DNA from: Diorhabda sublineata | Lineage: Eukaryota; Arthropoda; Insecta; Coleoptera; Chrysomelidae | DNA: 64,000 nucleotides | NCBI RefSeq assembly: GCF_026230105.1 | Contig: NC_079477.1 | Coordinates: forward strand, 12,033,001 to 12,097,000 | Direction of reading: 5' to 3' | Position numbers and translations under genes: made by a program | Part shown: positions 60,780-64,000 of the stretch, in pieces | Layout: every line of letters starts with the position of its first letter | Position numbering within the stretch: position 1 is the first letter of the stretch | Notes under the pieces: generated by a model | The model's database searches: none | Told to the model about the DNA's origin: nothing | What the model saw: the letters and a program-made list of their open reading frames with translations, nothing else

Positions 60780-62300
60780 ATTTCATTCTTTCAATGCATA
60801 TCCACTAATGGTTGTTCGTGGAAACATTTTCCATTACTTCTCTATTTCTTGTGGTGTGTATTAAGGTTTGTATATCATGTAGTCCTGTGCACTGCCTGAT
60901 GTTTCGCAACCAAAATATTTTTTTCCTTTCGATCCCTCTCTTTACTTCAATTTTATTTTACATCAGTAGGTGCAAAAATTTGATAGTTTGTTGTTTCGCA
61001 TAATGTGCCCGTTTTTCTCTTCTTAATAATTTCAAATAATTCACGTTATTTGCCGATGCCTCTTAGAATTTTTTCGTTTTTCAATCTAGGCGTCCAAGAC
61101 ACCACATCTTGATAGCCTCCAACTTATCAATCGCAGTCGTCTTCAATATCGTAGAGAAGCACCGACCAAACATAGCACTTCACGAATCTTAGTCGTAGGT
61201 TAAGATCAAAATCGGAAAAAGTAAGCACTCTTCGAAAACTCAAAAATGCCTGTCGAGCTTGTTCAACGTGACATTTTATTTGTTTGTCTGATGCCCAGTC
61301 TTTAAAGAACCAAATTACCAGATAATTGAATTTATTAACCCTCTCTAAGGGCATTGCGTTAAATGTTATGGTGGCGTTTTCAAACATATTTATGTTTCTT
61401 GAGATAATCATAATTTTTTTTGTATTGATGCTTAGGCCCATTGATTTGCTCTGTTCTCCTATCTTATTGACCAGTTGTTGTAGGTCGTGCATATTATCAG
61501 AGATTAAGACGGTATCGTCCGCATAACGGATATTGTTCATCCAAGTCCCATTAACTGTAATTTCCATCTCTATATCTTCTAGGGCATCTTTGAAAATTGC
61601 TTCTAAATATAAATTTAATAAGAGTGGAGACAACACGCATCTTGTCGCACTCCCTTTTTGATCTATATGTTGTCGGACATATTATTGTCTAGTTATATTT
61701 GCGCTGCTTGGTTCCAGTATAGGTTTTTAATGCATCGGATGTCTTCCTGCTATATATCGAGAATTTTGAGGAGCTGCATTAGTTTTTGCCTCTCTTGTGC
61801 CTAACCCCTGCCCAATCCCAAATTATGTCTCTTTCATACTTTCGGAATATTGTTTGTTGTATGATTTCAAGAAATGTTTTTACGGTATGGCTCATCAAGC
61901 TAATAAGTCTAAGTCTTCGCATCTTCTTGCATTTGTCTTCTCAGGCAAGGGGCTAGAAGTAGAGCTTAACTTTTGCCTGGGGTAGTGATCTGTCTTATAT
62001 ATGATGTTAAACATCTTACGCAGTACTGTATTGCCTCTCTCATCGAGGAGTTTGAGTATTTCTGAAGGAATTTCATCCGGACCAGCCGCTTTGTTATTTT
62101 TTGAATCACCTTTAGCTTTTTCAATCTCCGATTTAGTGATCGGTGGACCAGTTAGAGAGGTAATGGTGTTACCTGGGGGTCTATCGTCTTCAAAAAATTT
62201 CTCTATATACTCTTCCCAAACATTGATCTTCCTTTGCTGTCGAGGACTAACTATTTGTTATTGTTGGTTGTTATAGTTGGTCTCATTTTTATGTATGTAC
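60780..62300 (-). pseudogene. RTE/BovB-like LINE, RT domain to C-terminus
   Basis: Entering at about 62290 on the minus strand: a WEEYIEKFF-like start, then SEIEKAKGDSKNNKAAGPDE, IPSEILKLLDERGNTVLRKM and FNIIYKT (62200-62000), a degraded middle, then an open frame 61636-61127 with LSPLLLNLYLEAIFKDALED, NNIRYADDTVLIS (catalytic YADD at about 61520), LSINTKKIM and RFVKCYVWSVLLYDIE. After a shift, KLEAIKMWC and EVKRGIERKKIFWLRNIRQC continue to about 60800. No endonuclease domain; 5'-truncated. The plus frames 61797-62276 and 60812-61003 are shadows. Confidence 0.8.
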
Positions 62301-62990
62301 TGGCAGTCTGAATATGAATATTATAAATATATATATGAAACAGGTATTGTCCAAATAATTAGATTCATTTTGGTGAGAGATGGGCTCTGCAATTAATATA
62401 GTTTTTAATCCTTACATTCGGTATACATCCAAAAATTTGGAAACAATTCATTAAAATTCAAGTTTTCTCTGATGATTTCCAAGTAAAATAATTTTAAGTT
62501 ATATTTCATATTTCTTTCTAAAGTAGTGATAATAAAGTTACATCAACTACAAGCACAGCAAATCCATACGTGTATATCTAGAGAATTATATAATGTGACT
62601 ATTCATATTCAAGTACTGGACCCACAACTCAATCCTCTATTCTCATATTCTTCTCAAGTTGAACAAATACAAAAACCTACAAAATAAACTATAACATATA
62701 TATTTGTAGCTAAATTCTTGATATCGTTTTGATATTGGTTTCGTGCTGAATTGCTGATACTACTACAATTTATAGTTATTTTTGAATACATTTTTACGAA
62801 AATCCTAAAATGAAACTAGAGTTTATTGAACAACGATGCTCCTTTTCTTGAAATTACGTCATATGACATGATTCGTTAATTTAGGGATACAAAAAAATGA
62901 ATTTTTGTCTAATTCCGTAAGAATACTCAAATCAAGAGTTTTTAAGTGTGACGATAAACAAACTATACAAAACTATATAAATAAATAAAT
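62301..62990. other. No gene recognised
   Basis: AT-rich spacer between two minus-strand LINE copies. Confidence 0.35.
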
Positions 62991-62997
62991 ATATAAT

Positions 62998-64000
62998 TTT
63001 TTTTTTTTTTAATTTATTGTCGCATCAACTACAAAGGTTATTAGCGACATGTCAATTATAGTTTGTGATATAATTTGGTGTCTTTCAAATACTTAATTAT
63101 GTTTGCATTATTACAATTTTCATTGAGTAAGGTGGTTATATTGTCTGGAAAATTGTTAAGTATTCTTTCATTTCTGTACTTTCGACAGTTTAACAATAAA
63201 TGTTCAACATTAAGGTTCTCGTTACAAGTTTCACATATCGGTGGGTTTTCTCTATTAAATAGATGGGAGTGTGTTGCTTTAGTGTGACCCAGCCTTAAGC
63301 GATCGATTTTTATTTGATCTGCGCGACTTTTTGGGCTACCTTTCCATGGTTTAACGTATGGTTTGATGGTTTTCAATATTGACTGCGACCTGTTCCACTC
63401 ACTTTGCCACTTACACTGAGCTTTCGCTTTTATTACCGCTTTGAAATCACTGACCATCACTTCGCGCACAATTGTTGCTTTGTTGTTATCTGCTGCTTCT
63501 CTGGCGTATTGATCCGCTTTTTCGTTTCCTGGGATATTGGTGTGCGATGGGACCCAGATAATTTGGACGCACGCTTTGGATTGGTGGAGGAGGTATAGTT
63601 GGGTTTTAATGTGGGTACCTAGTGGGTGTTTGGGAAAGAGTTGTTTAATGGTGTTGATGGAGCTCAGTAATTACTGCAATTTTTTTATATTCATATCTAT
63701 TGGCGATTGTTAATGCCTGAAATATGGCATAAAGTTCGCCAGTGTGGACGCTATTGTTAGGAGATAGCTTAAATGCAAAATTTTCGTTTGCTAGTATAAC
63801 TGCTGCTCCTACGCCATTAGGTGTTTTGGATGCGTCAGTGTACATAAGATGGTATTCTTTGAGGTTTTCTTCAACGAGGATGCGAAATGATTGAACTATC
63901 AGGGGGTGGTTTGTTTCCTCTTTTTTGTAGTAACTCAAATTAACGTTGATGGTAGGAATAGGGATTATCCAAGGGGGAGGAGTTTTTATATTGGTTGGAA
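62998..64000 (-). pseudogene. I-clade-like LINE, RNase H and 3' end; runs off window
   Basis: The minus frame in 63938-63645 has RNase H boxes YTDASKTPNGVGAAV (first Asp) and HTGELYAIFQAL (catalytic Glu). At VITE (about 63665) a small deletion removes the third Asp (usual ITDSLSS) and shifts the frame. The following stretch is open and coherent: IIWVPSHTNIPGNEKADQYA (fourth catalytic His/Asp region), then the ATG-proximal frame 63469-63056 with KIDRLRLGHTKATHSHL and a Cys-Cys-His zinc-like motif (PICETCNENLNVEHLLLNC). Stop at 63056, then a T14-plus tract (poly-A on the minus strand) at 62999-63012 marks the 3' end. The rest lies beyond 64000. Apart from the one deletion this copy is well preserved, so it is probably young. 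Confidence 0.8.

Overview
The window is AT-rich eukaryotic nuclear DNA, most likely from an insect. The evidence is the interstitial (TTAGG)n arrays, small spliceosomal introns, and a transposon mix typical of insects: Polinton/Maverick, Sola-like, Tc1/mariner, gypsy, and RTE-, R1- and I-type LINEs. The species cannot be named from sequence alone. I found no convincing host single-copy gene, rRNA or tRNA. The window reads as a graveyard of transposons of different ages.

Layout. 0-9.4 kb: one nearly complete intron-containing DNA transposon (2016-5800) with 33-bp inverted ends, an ATAT target duplication and a four-exon transposase-like gene with one frameshift. 9.4-20.5 kb: a decayed Tc1 element, several mariner-type remnants, and a 560-bp foldback MITE with TA duplications. 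20.5-26 kb: 3' pieces of R1-like, I-like and RTE-like LINEs and an unexplained GC-richer block. 26.7-30 kb: a compound microsatellite, then a duplicated and inverted repeat carrying two (TTAGG)n blocks. 31-38.4 kb: mariner remnants, and a gypsy-type retroelement on the minus strand whose gag is split by an RTE-like LINE on the plus strand.

38.9-53.95 kb is the highlight: a 14,998-bp Polinton/Maverick with intact termini (5'-AG ends, ATTACT target duplication) and very long terminal inverted repeats (about 2.6 and 2.4 kb). It holds a broken family B DNA polymerase gene, scattered pieces of a second polymerase copy, a GNAT-like fragment, and a small gene whose exons are all joined in phase 2. 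No integrase, packaging ATPase, protease or capsid gene was recognised. Polymerase-derived fragments lie inside both terminal repeats, which suggests the repeats grew by copying internal sequence outward.

54-64 kb: LINE fragments on both strands (jockey/CR1-like, RTE-like, I-like), a mariner 3' end and a strong palindrome. The genes do not form a pathway. The biology is transposon invasion, nesting and decay. All family calls are pattern recognition without database searches.
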